Shown here: positions 20,788-30,926 of the stretch, in pieces | Numbering within the stretch: position 1 is the stretch's first letter | How the letters are laid out: the number at the start of each line of letters is the position of its first letter | Source: Ctena decussata | Lineage: Eukaryota > Mollusca > Bivalvia > Lucinida > Lucinidae | Assembly: GCA_963989385.1 (NCBI GenBank) | Contig: OZ022503.1 | Coordinates: 54,558,858-54,622,857 of the forward strand | Direction of reading: 5' to 3' | DNA length: 64,000 bases | Translations under genes and position numbers: made by a program | Notes under the pieces: model-generated | What the model saw: only the letters and a program-made list of their open reading frames with translations | Told to the model about the DNA's origin: nothing | The model's database searches: none

Positions 20788-23700
20788 CTTGGGCCCTTGC
20801 CTCGGTCTGGACGATGTCCTGGAGGCCCCTAGTATTGTGTTTGGCCTCCGGTAAACAATCTACCATCTAACTTTTCTCAGCAGATCTGGATCATAGCCGA
20901 TCAACCAGATTGGTTTGTGGTCTGGAGCTCCTGAGGAATAAATATTGCTTCTCATAAATCTTTCAGACGTGCAGTGTGATAGATTTCATGTAATAAGTTT
21001 ACAATCTATTATCACCTTAAATATTGGGTTTATTCATTTTTATCCCAATTTCTAACTCTAATATCTTGGGTAAATCTTTTGACTTAAATTGCCAAGTCTT
21101 GAAAATAAATACCTAGTTTTGATGCACCATCCCTGAGGGATCTAGGAGATTTTTGTCCCCAACTCAAGCGACAACACTCAACCTGATTTATTTTAACAAA
21201 TTTGTTTTATGATATGAAGTTTGAAAACAGTAATATTTAATCTCTTATCTTCATTCAAACAGTTAATTGTTTATGAATGTAATAGTAGATCATACTATAT
21301 TTCAACTGGCGTGAGTTGAGCTGGTTTGGGGTTGCTGTCACCTGCGAGCTACGAAGAGTAAAAGACAAGTAACCAGAGTGCCAGTTCAACTAATTACATT
21401 TGAAATAAAAATAATAAGATATTGTGATCTCGATCGTGATTCTAGGCATAACAGTTATGACTTAGGTTGTTAATTTATCATGCTTTGCTATTACGAAGAA
21501 CCGGTGGATTTATAGCTTTTTGCTTACATTTGGAATGAAAGAGCACAGTATCAAGAAACATTCCAGGAATCAAACAAGAGTTGTCTCCCTTACATATAGG
21601 TTGTGTCCCTTACTTGTCTGTCGTCTTGCAGTCGGAAACTTCCCAATAAATATTTACAAAATGAAGTGACATCCTTGAAATTCTTATTGACTGTGAGGCA
21701 GTTGATGGTCAAAGGGAGATAATCCAAACATAAAATTGAATACTTGATTAAGTATGTACTTGCTGTGGTTAAATATTAGTTTAAAACAGCTCACATATTT
21801 TTCATGTGGAACTGTTCCATTCCCAGACTGCTGTCTACTGCTGACTAAGCTAGCCAGACAACAGAGGGCAGTCAGGTGGATGCAGCCAGCTCCATATGAG
21901 GGCATGAACATGACACTGAACCTTATGTGGTTTGTGACAAGAGGAAAATAAATTTGTAACTGCTGTTCTTAGGGTGCTTTTCTGGTCTTAGAAAGATCTT
22001 ACAGTTTTGTAGTTAACTCTAAGTGCATATCTCTCAGATAAAATTGTGACTTTATGGTATTGAAGAAAGATGCCTGAACGAGAACTGCTGTGTGCCCTAG
22101 TTGCTTCCCTTAGCAGCATGCATGCTGGGAAATCCCTAACATCTGATTTGGCAGCATGCATGTAATGGAATTTACGTGGCCACACACGTCTACATTCAGG
22201 GTGCGAATAATTACCGATGTGCTCCTCACAAACTCCTAGGCCTCCGAGGTTTGTAGCCACTGTATCATCTTGGTGCTTGCACCATCTCAGTCTGACTTCG
22301 TGGGGAGAATACCTGTAATCATATATTCCTATGCATTTTAGGTTACATTAGCTGGTGAATAACTTTTTATATATATGCTGAGATATTGACCAGATTAAAC
22401 ATAGCTCTCAAGTATATAGCTTTGTTATAATAGTAAATGGTTGTAAACTGGGTGGCAACTTCACGTATGAATGTGTATTTGTATGTGAGAAACAACTTTG
22501 GGTGAGTGCTATAATAGAGAAATATTTTCCACCTGACACTTCTGTTGAATAAGATTTCTATTAATAGGTGTTGCATTTTGTCTGTGAGGTGGAGGAAACT
22601 TCTTTATTGTTATCATACAATTCTGACATTTAGACTTGTGCTACCATTGTACTTACTGTGGATCCTCGGTTGATGAACTGGCACAGAGAGTCTGAAAGGC
22701 AGAGACGTTTTATTAGCTTAACTTGTTGACAGTCAGTTGTTGAAACATACAAAATAATGGTGGACATCTGAAATTATGCTTTAAGGATATCACTCTAGGG
22801 ATGCTCAGAAATATCTTGAAATATAATTAATTTGAACAAATGTTATGTCGACAGTATCCATGGAGTGGTACCCCCTTTCAGATGTTGGTCATGTTGTTTC
22901 AACTAAGTTTTCTATATATAATGCGTGTGGTTGTAAAATTGGGTGCATGAATGTTAAGTAGTTGTTCATTCAGTTTGGAGGCTTCTCACTTTAACTGCAG
23001 TTTAAAGTTGTGTTTCAAGGGGTTCGGGATACCAAATATGGTCCTAGGCAGTTTGAAAAGTTAAATAAAAGAATATTATTTAAGGAATTATATCATCACT
23101 TATCAGAAATGGCATTTCATGTGGGGAAGCCATTTGTGTTGTATTCATAACCTCACTTGACCTGTGTTTCGAATATCATCACTACAGAATTTGTCTGGTG
23201 TCATAGCTGGCCAGCATGATACAGCTGTGGTGCTTGGCAAATCATAGTGATGCTCTTTATGGGGTCAACACGGTCAAGATAAGTGCATATAAGGAAAACA
23301 TGATGCGAGATTCTATCCTGCAAGTGTGTACACTTCCAATAGTTTTTGTCTGGCCTGTTCCATGCTCGCCAAACCTCGAAGAAAAAAAAAAAGAGAATAT
23401 TATGGCTAATCCGACTGAGGCTCTTGGGACGACCACTCTTGCAGGATTATAAAGGTTTTTGCCTGCAGATGTGTATTTTGATAAATGTTCTTGTTGACTT
23501 TGAGTCAAAATGTTACAACAATCCAGGGAAGCTACTATTTTATCAAAGAACATATCCTGTTTTTCCACAAGCTGTAGGATAGCAGGGACATAGAATGGCT
23601 GAGCACACACTTAACATATTAAATATGTAGTATAAAATCAATGTAATTGTACGTCAAATTGCAAAGTGTGGGAACCTGAAGGCAGATGCCACAATGCAGG

Positions 23701-24744
23701 AATAATAAACGGCAGAGCTAATTCCTGGCTTACCTGTTACGACTGGTCTGTGGCACATTTTTATCAGACTGTGACATGGACTACTGTTTTAGCAGGCGCA
23801 GAATTAGGTCTCATGGTTGGGATGGCTCTGTTGGGTTATTTGTGCATCCTTGGCTCTGCATGGAAATATATAAAATCATATATGTATTTAACTGCCAGTT
23901 TTACATACATATCTTACAGTTTGCTCCTTTCGTAGAGTGCTTCTTTAAGAAATCATGAAGATAATCCTATGCCATTTTAACTTAGCATATGATGTCTGTC
24001 AGTTGGTTGAAGTCTGTGAGCCTTCTCGGTTCACTGGCATATCTCAGGTGGCAGACAACTGCAAATGCTGAAGTGCTTCGGGACTGTACTGTAGTAGCTG
24101 CTTGTAAGAAAATGCCAAGTTATATCTCAAACAATTCTGTTATAATTTGTAAAGCAGTTGATCAGGGTACTCTAAAAAGGTTCATTCTGTGTTTTCTCTT
24201 TTGGTCTCATCGAGACAGGGAGAGAGCTGCAGATTTGAATTCAATAAAATATTATGGCAAAACTTGAGAGAGAAGAAAGATTTGGTATCAGACCTGATCG
24301 GCTGTACTCAGTGTACTGTCAGCTTCCATTTTAGTCATGACTGACTATAAAACTTTCATATCAGACATTGGTTATATATCAGACATGTGGTTTTTTTGGG
24401 TGGGACTATTCAGTGTATTCATAGATGTTCTAACATATTGTTTTTCTTCCTCTTTGGTATGAAATAACTTACCCAGCCAATGCATTCTCTTTTGGCATTC
24501 GAATGCTCGGGTGTCCATGGAAGCTCTGGGTCAGTTTCATTTCTGTAAACGTATGTGGTCATGCACTGAATGGTTACCATCAGGTTTTCGTTGTTTTAAA
24601 TGTATTTGTCAGTTGATGGGTTTCGGTCATGGGAGCTGTTTGCCTGTTGTGATGCTAATTGGACTAATTGGCATTAATTGGACATCCACATTTCAATGCT
24701 TGTAGACTTCCTTGGCACTCCATTTGGAGACCAAATCCCTTTTT
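20788..24744 (+). other. Long 3' region of the retrotransposon, no gene recognised
   Basis: About 4 kb between the BTB stop and the polypurine tract. AT-rich with scattered AATAAA motifs (20938, 21645). Only short open frames, none with a recognisable domain (for example 23216-23452, 23666-23935, 23989-24267). It may be untranslated sequence captured with the BTB gene or an old insertion; no element ends were found. Confidence 0.45.
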
Positions 24745-24758
24745 GGGGGAGGGAGCAA
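24745..24758 (+). promoter_or_regulatory. Polypurine tract
   Basis: GGGGGAGGGAGCAA abuts the TG start of the 3' LTR and follows a T-rich run (TTTTT). This is the usual plus-strand primer arrangement of LTR retroelements. It confirms that the sequence upstream, including the zinc-finger/BTB gene, lies inside the same element. Confidence 0.85.
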
Positions 24759-25704
24759 TGTAGCCCCCCCCCCCCCCCCCCCCGACTAGCCTTGTCCTTA
24801 CTGACAAATTGGTACTATAAAAATTTCATTTCCCTCATGTATATACCTGTTTGTAAACATGTATGTCGAAACTGGGTCAACGGGAGAGACGTGAGAATCA
24901 CCATCATTATTTTCAATATTTCCATTTTAAGTAAACGCTCATTAGCATGACTCTATCTTTTGGCTGTTTATGCCTGCATTTGTAGGGTTAATTTATTTGA
25001 ATACGACCTATCTGGGCATGCAGTTACCGTTCAAGGCTTTCAGCTAATTGAAACCGCATGTACATCGTAAACAATACGTCAAATCGAAAGTACAATTCAC
25101 CCCCGCATTTCCATAACATTGCATTACCTCAGCCTCAAGCCGGTCCATTTCTAAACTTTGATCATTACAGAACAACCTTCCATAGATAACTTTTTCTTAA
25201 ATATCATTTTCACGCAATACTGGTCGATTTCATTTCCTTAATTGAAGACTTCAGATCTCTAACATGGCGGCTTCGTTTCCTCTCGGCTGGGTGGTCATCC
25301 GGAATACTCGGACTTCTCCGACTGCGCCATTATACAGCGCGTGCATTCGGGTTGACCACGTTCCGATCATGTGACTGTTGTTGGTGTCGTTAACTGCCGT
25401 GATGACCTCACGATATCACGTGGTCCCAGGGACTATATAAGGCCGAGACTCGCTGTGTTCGAGTTTGGGTCGATCTGGTATATTTGTATACTGACCCGGT
25501 GAGGCTGCTTCCCTTGGGACAACCATTCCAGACTGTTTTCTGTGAAACAATCCAACCTATCCTGAATGTTTAATCTACTACTAGTTCTGTCTACTGTAAT
25601 ATAACCACTCCAGAGTGGTTAATATGGCAAGCAGATACTTCAATACTTTTGGAGAGGTTAATATATTTTTCTAGACTAGTTAAAAGCAGCATCACCCCAC
25701 CCAT

Positions 25705-27572
25705 TAAATTTTTATCAACTCTAGATTGTACTAAAGCGACTGGTCTCGACGAAATTGGACCAAGACTTCTCAAAATTGCACCAGATATTTTATGCGGTAG
25801 TATATCATTTATTGTTAATAAAAGTTTGACATCAGGTATTTTTCCTGATATTTGGAAAGTAGCAAAAGTAAATCCGATATTTAAATCCGGTTCTAAAGAT
25901 GATGTAAATAACTATCGACCAATTTCGATACTCCCAACGCTTTCTAAGTTAATTGAGAAATGGATAAATACAAAATTTATGTCATTTTTGAATAGTCACA
26001 AACTGTTCCATCAACGACAAAGCGGCTTTAGGTCAGGTCACTCAACTGAATCGGCATTAACTCTGATGATAGATTCATGGCTAAAAGCTATAAATGATGG
26101 AAAACTAGTAGGCTGTGTTATGGTAGATTTTCGAAAAGCCTTTGATCTTGTTGATCATCAAATTCTTATACATAAGTTACGTTTGTATAAATGCAGCGAA
26201 AAAACTTTATCTTTATTTGAATCTTACTTAACTAATAGAAATCAAAGAGTAATAATTAAAGGTACTAAATCATCAAAAGAACCTATTACATATGGGGTTC
26301 CTCAAGGGTCTATTCTTGGCCCGCTCCTATTTTTAATTTTTATAAATGACCTACCTTTGGAACTTAAAAATACAGTAGCCTCGACAGATTTATATGCCGA
26401 TGATACAACTTTATATGATGTTCAATCAAATAAGCAAATACTTGAGACTAATCTTCAGTATGCATTAAATGTACTAGATAATTGGTGTAAAGAAAATGGA
26501 ATGGTGTTGAATACCGATAAAACTAAAGTGATGCTCATTACAAGTAGACAGAAAAGAGCAAATATGACAGATAAAACGCTAGCTCTTAAATATAATGATT
26601 TTGACTTGGAGATAACATGTAGTGAGAAAATTTTAGGAGTACATATTGATGAAAACCTGATGTGGAATGACCAGTTTCAGTTTATTGCGAGAAAGGTCTC
26701 TTCATACTTATGGCTTCTTTCTCAGATAAGATCTTATTTATCTATTGAATACCGATTATTATTTTACAATGCTTATATAAAGACACACTTTGATTATTGC
26801 AGTGTTATTTGGGGTAATTCTTCTAATTTTAATCTTTCAAAGATTACGAAATTGCAAAGACGAGCATGTAAGATTATTTTAGGTAGTGAATATACCGATC
26901 TGGAAGAGGCACGAACACGTCTTAAAATATTATCCTTTGATGAAAGTGTATTTTTGCAAAAAGCCAAGGTTATGTACAAAATTGTTTATAATATTGCACC
27001 TCAATATTTGTCAGATTTGTTCCAATTAAGGGGTACTAATGCAAATGATACTGTAAATTTACGATCAATTTCAAACAAGAATTTATTAATTCCGAAGCCG
27101 AAAATTAACTTATTCAAAAATAGTTTATCTTATTCCGGTGCACTTGTATGGAATAGTATACCGTTAGAAATTAAAAATGCGCCAACTTTAAAGTTGTTTA
27201 TTAACGGATGTACGAATTGGATGAAAAATGAAATACATTAATCCTTATACCTTCACTGCCATTCAGTATGTCGGTATGTATGTATATTATCTGTACTATT
27301 TCTTTTTTTTGTGCATATGTATGTACATGTAAGTTATAAACATAAATTTGTGTACGTACGCACATGCATGCTAGCGTGCGTGCGCTTATTTATTTCATTT
27401 GTGTGCATCATGTACATGCATCATTTTAGTTGTACAGTTTGCTTATGTTTCGTAATGTAGTATACTTTTTTTTAATTGTTGTTTGCAAGAGGGCCTCAAG
27501 GAAGATTGGCCATGCCAATTGAGCTACCCTCTTAAAATAAAGCCATTACTTACTTACTTACTTACTTACATT
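25705..27572 (+). mobile_element. 5'-truncated LINE inserted in the 3' LTR
   Basis: The 5' LTR at 8741-8751 reads straight through CCACCCATACAAGC, while here CCACCCAT (ending 25704) and ACAAGC (from 27573) are separated by 1868 bp. The insert ends with a CTTA repeat tail, as in L2/CR1-like elements whose 3' ends are short tandem repeats. The target duplication is at most one or two bases. Between the stop at 27241 and the tail lies a ~300-bp 3' UTR rich in alternating purine-pyrimidine (GCATGTATGTAC-like, 27270-27420). Confidence 0.9.
25706..27241 (+). CDS. LINE reverse transcriptase (L2/CR1/Jockey-like), N-truncated
   Basis: 511 codons without a stop, entered in frame from LTR sequence. The reverse transcriptase primes on nicked target DNA and copies LINE RNA. 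Motifs in order: NYRPISILPTLSKLIEK, HQRQSGFRSGHST, MVDFRKAFDLVDH, YGVPQGSILGPLLFLIFIND and the catalytic LYADDTTL (about 26390-26415). The C-terminus has SGALVWNSIP, typical of the Jockey/CR1/L2 group. The endonuclease and the first RT blocks are missing (5' truncation). The whole remaining frame is intact, so the insertion is relatively recent compared with the decayed pol of its host element. The clade assignment is by motif style only. Confidence 0.88.
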   Translation, partial: KFLSTLDCTKATGLDEIGPRLLKIAPDILCGSISFIVNKSLTSGIFPDIWKVAKVNPIFKSGSKDDVNNYRPISILPTLSKLIEKWINTKFMSFLNSHKLFHQRQSGFRSGHSTESALTLMIDSWLKAINDGKLVGCVMVDFRKAFDLVDHQILIHKLRLYKCSEKTLSLFESYLTNRNQRVIIKGTKSSKEPITYGVPQGSILGPLLFLIFINDLPLELKNTVASTDLYADDTTLYDVQSNKQILETNLQYALNVLDNWCKENGMVLNTDKTKVMLITSRQKRANMTDKTLALKYNDFDLEITCSEKILGVHIDENLMWNDQFQFIARKVSSYLWLLSQIRSYLSIEYRLLFYNAYIKTHFDYCSVIWGNSSNFNLSKITKLQRRACKIILGSEYTDLEEARTRLKILSFDESVFLQKAKVMYKIVYNIAPQYLSDLFQLRGTNANDTVNLRSISNKNLLIPKPKINLFKNSLSYSGALVWNSIPLEIKNAPTLKLFINGCTNWMKNEIH

Positions 27573-28288
27573 ACAAGCACATGGCACTGCAAGCACTCAG
27601 TACTGCTTCATATACACATTAGGAATATTTTAACTAGTCCTGATAGGCTTAAATAATATAGACGGTGATTGCTCATAGTCTCTCTCTCTGTTGCACCTTT
27701 GACTAATAGTGTTTAAGATGCTCACTGAATAAATGTAATCATTTTATTTGATAAATAATCTCTTCAAGCTAAAATGCTTTAAGGGCTGATAGTCACACTT
27801 TTTCTGTAATTGTCTGTACTACCTCTTAAGATAACCTAGTTCTGCAAGCTGCTCATGAATACTTAAGATTATCTAATTCCTAACTCTTACTGAAACTACT
27901 GCTACTTATTGTTGTATAGTTAAGCTCATCATATTGTGTTTAATTTGTTGAATTGAATTTAGGTAAAGTTAAGAAACTTTCAACTAGTGTTTCATTGTAT
28001 TTCCAAGTCCAAGTACCACTTCCGTCCAGCACCAAGCGGACCCACAACTGTAACCCTTTTACATTCATGTTGACCACTCGGCTGAAAATATCCTGAGCAC
28101 GTAGGCAAGAGGGTTACAATATTGCTCATTAGAGGTATTTTGGCAGAGACTGAGACTGTCTTTTTACACTTAAGGCTCTTAATAACGCCCTCGCCGCTTT
28201 TGCAAAATGCAACGCCCCAGGGGTGTCTAATAGTATTAATATAAATCAACCGTAAGGGGATAACTATAATCAACTCTCACTTTCTTAC

Positions 28289-28386
28289 CTCCACCTCCAG
28301 AAGAGCAGCCCAGACTAGATTTCTATAGAGAGGAGGTATATCAACTCTGGCTTCCTTCCATATGTGAGGTCTCTTGTAGGGATAAC
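28289..28386 (-). CDS. TBCK: TBCK-like exon, start of the TBC domain
   Basis: 98-bp minus-strand exon with an acceptor (ATCCTAG, ending at 28387) and a donor (GTAAGAAAG, 28280-28288). It starts in phase 1, ends in phase 0 and encodes [20 protein letters not shown] then [12 protein letters not shown]. This closely matches my memory of the entry of the TBC domain of TBCK (TBC-domain-containing kinase-like), a pseudokinase/Rab-GAP scaffold linked to mTOR signalling and endosome transport. The usual R-G and L-L-G-V-E positions read R-N and L-L-E-V-E here, so two normally invariant glycines are replaced. This may be a divergent paralogue, a decaying duplicate exon or lineage variation. I did not find neighbouring TBCK exons; the following ones should lie at lower coordinates, beyond the Gypsy insertion. 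Confidence 0.8.
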
Positions 28387-28847
28387 CTAGGATCAGGCGA
28401 TTATATAAAATCACTCGATGAAACTGAAAATCATTGAAAATACTGGACATGACTGTAAAATCTTATATTACCTTCAGTCATTTCCACAAATATATAACTG
28501 TAATACCAATCATTGTTAATACTAATGTACACAATGTGGTTGTGCGCCCAGCGCAGACTCAGATCAGCCTGGGCATCCGCCCAGTCTGATCAGAGTCTTC
28601 GCAGTCCACATGGAGATTTAAAGAGTAACTACACTTCAGGAACTGACTGAATCAGATCCCAAACCCTATCCTCAACATCAAAGGGAAAGATTGACAAAGA
28701 CATCCCAACAAACAATAAATTACAAGTGATAAGCCGAGTCAGCAGCTCTTTCCCAAATAGATGGCAACTCAGCTATCTTTATTGAACTAAATAATTTAGA
28801 CCAACAGACGGGTTACAACGGACTAAGCAAATTATATGAAAAACATT
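28387..28847. other. Probable TBCK-like intron with a hairpin repeat
   Basis: Upstream (minus strand) of the exon. At 28558-28595 CTCAGATCAGCCTGGGC and GCCCAGTCTGATCAGAG form an imperfect 17-bp stem with a 4-base loop, part of a common-looking bivalve repeat (a related GCGCAGGCTGATCAG is at 11825-11850). No exon recognised. Confidence 0.5.
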
Positions 28848-28987
28848 TATAGGCCGTTTGCGAAAAAGTGGAGGGCAAAAAATCGATTTAATTTCTTTAA
28901 TACTGAATAAATTTTCATGAAACTTTGCAGACCTTAATCTATTACCCATACGAACTCATGCAAGGAAACTCAGATTTTTTGAAAGTT
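28848..28987 (+). repeat. Dispersed repeat, copy 1 (inverted copy at 47870)
   Basis: TATAGG, CGTTTGCGAAAAAGTGGAGG and CTCATGC are shared with the reverse complement of 47870-48004 over about 135 bp. Its last 77 bp (28911-28987) are duplicated at 30927-31003 as the target-site duplication of the LINE in between. Confidence 0.85.
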
Positions 28988-30907
28988 TTTGATGTTCTCG
29001 ACCTCTGTGATGAGAGGAGAAATTTGAAGAAGAAGAGGTATGAAGCAGGAGGAGCAGAAGAATACAGGGAAGCAAACAAGAGGATTCAGAAGGCAGTGAA
29101 GAAAGCGAAGGAGGACTGGATAGCTAGTCAGTGCGAGGAGATCGAAACTTGCCTGAACAAAAACAACAGCAAGAAAGCATACCAGCTGGTGAAGGATCTA
29201 ACTTCAGAGAAACAGGGTAGATCCACAGCTATCCAGGACAAGTCTGGGAAATGCCTTACAGAAGAACAAGAGATTCTCAGCAGATGGACAGAATATTGCT
29301 CAGAATTATACAACCATGAGACTGATGGTGACAATACTGTTCTGGACTGCAGTCAGCCCCCAGATGAAGATCAACAACCGATCCTTCGTGAGGAAGTTGA
29401 GATTGCAGTAGCAGCACTGAAGAAGGGAAAATCTGCCGAAGTTGATAATATACCAGCAGAACTTGTTCAAGCTGGAGGGGAGACCATGATTGATGTTTTA
29501 ACAGATATCTGTAACAGGATCTGGAGAACAGGAGAATGGCCTACCCCATGGACTCAGTCGCTGATTATTACTCTCCCTAAAAAGGGCAACCTACAGCTCT
29601 GCCAGAACTACAGAACCATCAGCCTCATCAGTCATTCAAGCAAAGTCATGCTGAAAGTTATCTTGAACAGGCTTAAGCCACAAGCTGAAGAGATAATCGC
29701 TGAGGAACAGGCTGGGTTCCGAGCAGGAAGGAGCACCACAGAACAGATCTTCAACCTTAGAATCCTGTGTGAAAAGTATCTCCAACATCAGCAGAATCTG
29801 TACCATGTCTTCATTGATTTCAAAAAAGCCTTTGACAGGGTATGGCATGCAGCCTTATGGGCCACCATGAGGAAGTACAATATCAATGCAAACCTAGTTC
29901 GCACCATTGAGCAGCTATACGACAAGGCTACAAGTGCAGTCCTGATAAATGGCAGCACAGGAGAATGGTTCAGAACAACAGTTGGAGTAAGACAAGGATG
30001 TCTTCTGTCACCCATCCTCTTCAACATTTTTCTCGAACGGATCATGTCCGATGCTCTGGAAGAACATGACGGAAAGGTTAGCATAGGCGGCAGAAATATT
30101 ACCAACCTGCGGTTTGCCGATGACATAGACGCTCTTGCTGAGGAAGAGCAGGAACTAGAAGCTCTAGTTGAAAGTCTCGACCAGACCTGCACAAGGTATA
30201 AGATGGAGATCAGTGCTGAGAAGACCAAACTGATGACAAACAGCGCAGATGGCATCCAGAGGGAGATCAAGGTAAAGGGGCAGAAGCTGGGTACTGTAAG
30301 CAGCTTCAAATACCTTGGAGCAGTTGTCTCAGATGATGGCTCAAAACAGGAGGTTCTCTCAAGGATAGCACAAGCCACTTCAGCTCTTGCCAAGCTGAAA
30401 CCAATTTGGAGAGATAACAACATATCTCTTGGATCAAAGGTGACACTAATGCGCTCCCTTGTCATTTCCATATTTCTGTATGCCTGTGAATCATGGACCT
30501 TGACAGCAGAGTTAGAGAAAAGAACGCAGGCCTTTGAGATGAGATGCTACCGAAGGTTACTGAACATTTCGTACAAGGACCATATAACCAATGAGGAGGT
30601 TCGCAGGAAGATCCAAGCAGCCATTGGAGAATATGATGAACTCCTGACGCTGGTCAAGAAACGGAAACTAAGGTGGTTTGGCCACGTCTCAAGGTCTTCT
30701 GGTTTAGCAAAGACAATTCTTCAGGGCACAGTGAAAGGAAAAAGAAGAAGAGGTAGACAGAAGAAGAGATGGGAAGACAATATCAAGGAGTGGACTGGAA
30801 TGGATTTTGCCAGCTCAACTAGGGCAGCTGAAGACAGGACAAGGTGGAAAGGGATTGTTTTGAAGTCAGCTGTGGTGCCCCAACGACCTAGTAAGGTTAT
30901 GGGATAG
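28988..30907 (+). CDS. LINE reverse transcriptase, RTE-like
   Basis: 639 codons from the insertion boundary to TAG at 30905; the first codons have no ATG because the element is truncated. A Lys/Glu-rich helical segment precedes the RT. RT motifs: KGKSAEVDNIPAELVQ, WTQSLIITLPKKG, NYRTISLISHSSKVM, EEQAGFRAGRSTTEQ, VFIDFKKAFDRVWH, TVGVRQGCLLSPILFNIFLE and the catalytic RFADDIDAL (F-A-D-D, about 30112-30138). C-terminal motifs LYACESWTL, RKLRWFGHVSRS and a very basic GKRRRGRQKKRWEDNI follow, a pattern typical of RTE-type elements. No frameshift or stop is present. Expression would need a host promoter. The clade is inferred from motifs; the RT itself is certain. Confidence 0.9.
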   Translation, partial: FDVLDLCDERRNLKKKRYEAGGAEEYREANKRIQKAVKKAKEDWIASQCEEIETCLNKNNSKKAYQLVKDLTSEKQGRSTAIQDKSGKCLTEEQEILSRWTEYCSELYNHETDGDNTVLDCSQPPDEDQQPILREEVEIAVAALKKGKSAEVDNIPAELVQAGGETMIDVLTDICNRIWRTGEWPTPWTQSLIITLPKKGNLQLCQNYRTISLISHSSKVMLKVILNRLKPQAEEIIAEEQAGFRAGRSTTEQIFNLRILCEKYLQHQQNLYHVFIDFKKAFDRVWHAALWATMRKYNINANLVRTIEQLYDKATSAVLINGSTGEWFRTTVGVRQGCLLSPILFNIFLERIMSDALEEHDGKVSIGGRNITNLRFADDIDALAEEEQELEALVESLDQTCTRYKMEISAEKTKLMTNSADGIQREIKVKGQKLGTVSSFKYLGAVVSDDGSKQEVLSRIAQATSALAKLKPIWRDNNISLGSKVTLMRSLVISIFLYACESWTLTAELEKRTQAFEMRCYRRLLNISYKDHITNEEVRRKIQAAIGEYDELLTLVKKRKLRWFGHVSRSSGLAKTILQGTVKGKRRRGRQKKRWEDNIKEWTGMDFASSTRAAEDRTRWKGIVLKSAVVPQRPSKVMG

Positions 30908-30926
30908 AATAGAAATAGAATAGAAA
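28988..30926 (+). mobile_element. Young RTE-like LINE, 5'-truncated, 77-bp target duplication
   Basis: The insert is bounded by two identical 77-bp copies (28911-28987 and 30927-31003). It ends in a TAGAA-type short tandem tail (ATAGAATAGAAATAGAATAG, 30904-30923). The 5' end is truncated before the RT, so the endonuclease is absent. A perfect long duplication and an uninterrupted frame mark a very recent insertion. Confidence 0.9.

Larger units (their letters stand above)
7823..28118 (+). mobile_element. Ty3/Gypsy LTR retrotransposon with extra gene region
   Basis: A complete LTR-to-LTR unit of about 20.3 kb. In order it has: 5' LTR (7823-10132, TG...CA), primer-binding site (10136), gag remnant (10828-13590), pol (13503-17777; protease, RT, RNase H, integrase), a 7-kb region holding a zinc-finger/BTB gene (18941-20787), a polypurine tract (24745-24758) and the 3' LTR (24759-28118). 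The domain order PR-RT-RH-IN and the GPY/F-type integrase tail place it in Ty3/Gypsy. Three later insertions (9008-9839, 11209-12614, 25705-27572) add about 4.1 kb, so the original was about 16.2 kb, long for the group because of the extra region. The flanks (AATAC before, ATATT after) do not show a clear 5-bp target duplication. It lies antisense to the TBCK-like exon at 28289-28386, with its 3' end 170 bp from that exon's donor site. Confidence 0.9.
24759..28118 (+). repeat. 3' LTR of the Gypsy element (split by a LINE)
   Basis: TGTAGCC...GGGTTACA, the counterpart of 7823-10132. A run of 20 C residues (24764-24783) replaces six in the 5' LTR. The LINE at 25705-27572 divides it; without the insert it is about 1.49 kb. 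TATA at 25434-25440, AATAAA at 27728-27733. A single TTAA at 27826-27829 marks where the 5' LTR received its MITE. Confidence 0.92.

Noticed and set aside
29788..30471. 227-codon minus-strand frame
   Set aside because: Antisense shadow of the intact RTE-like reverse transcriptase.
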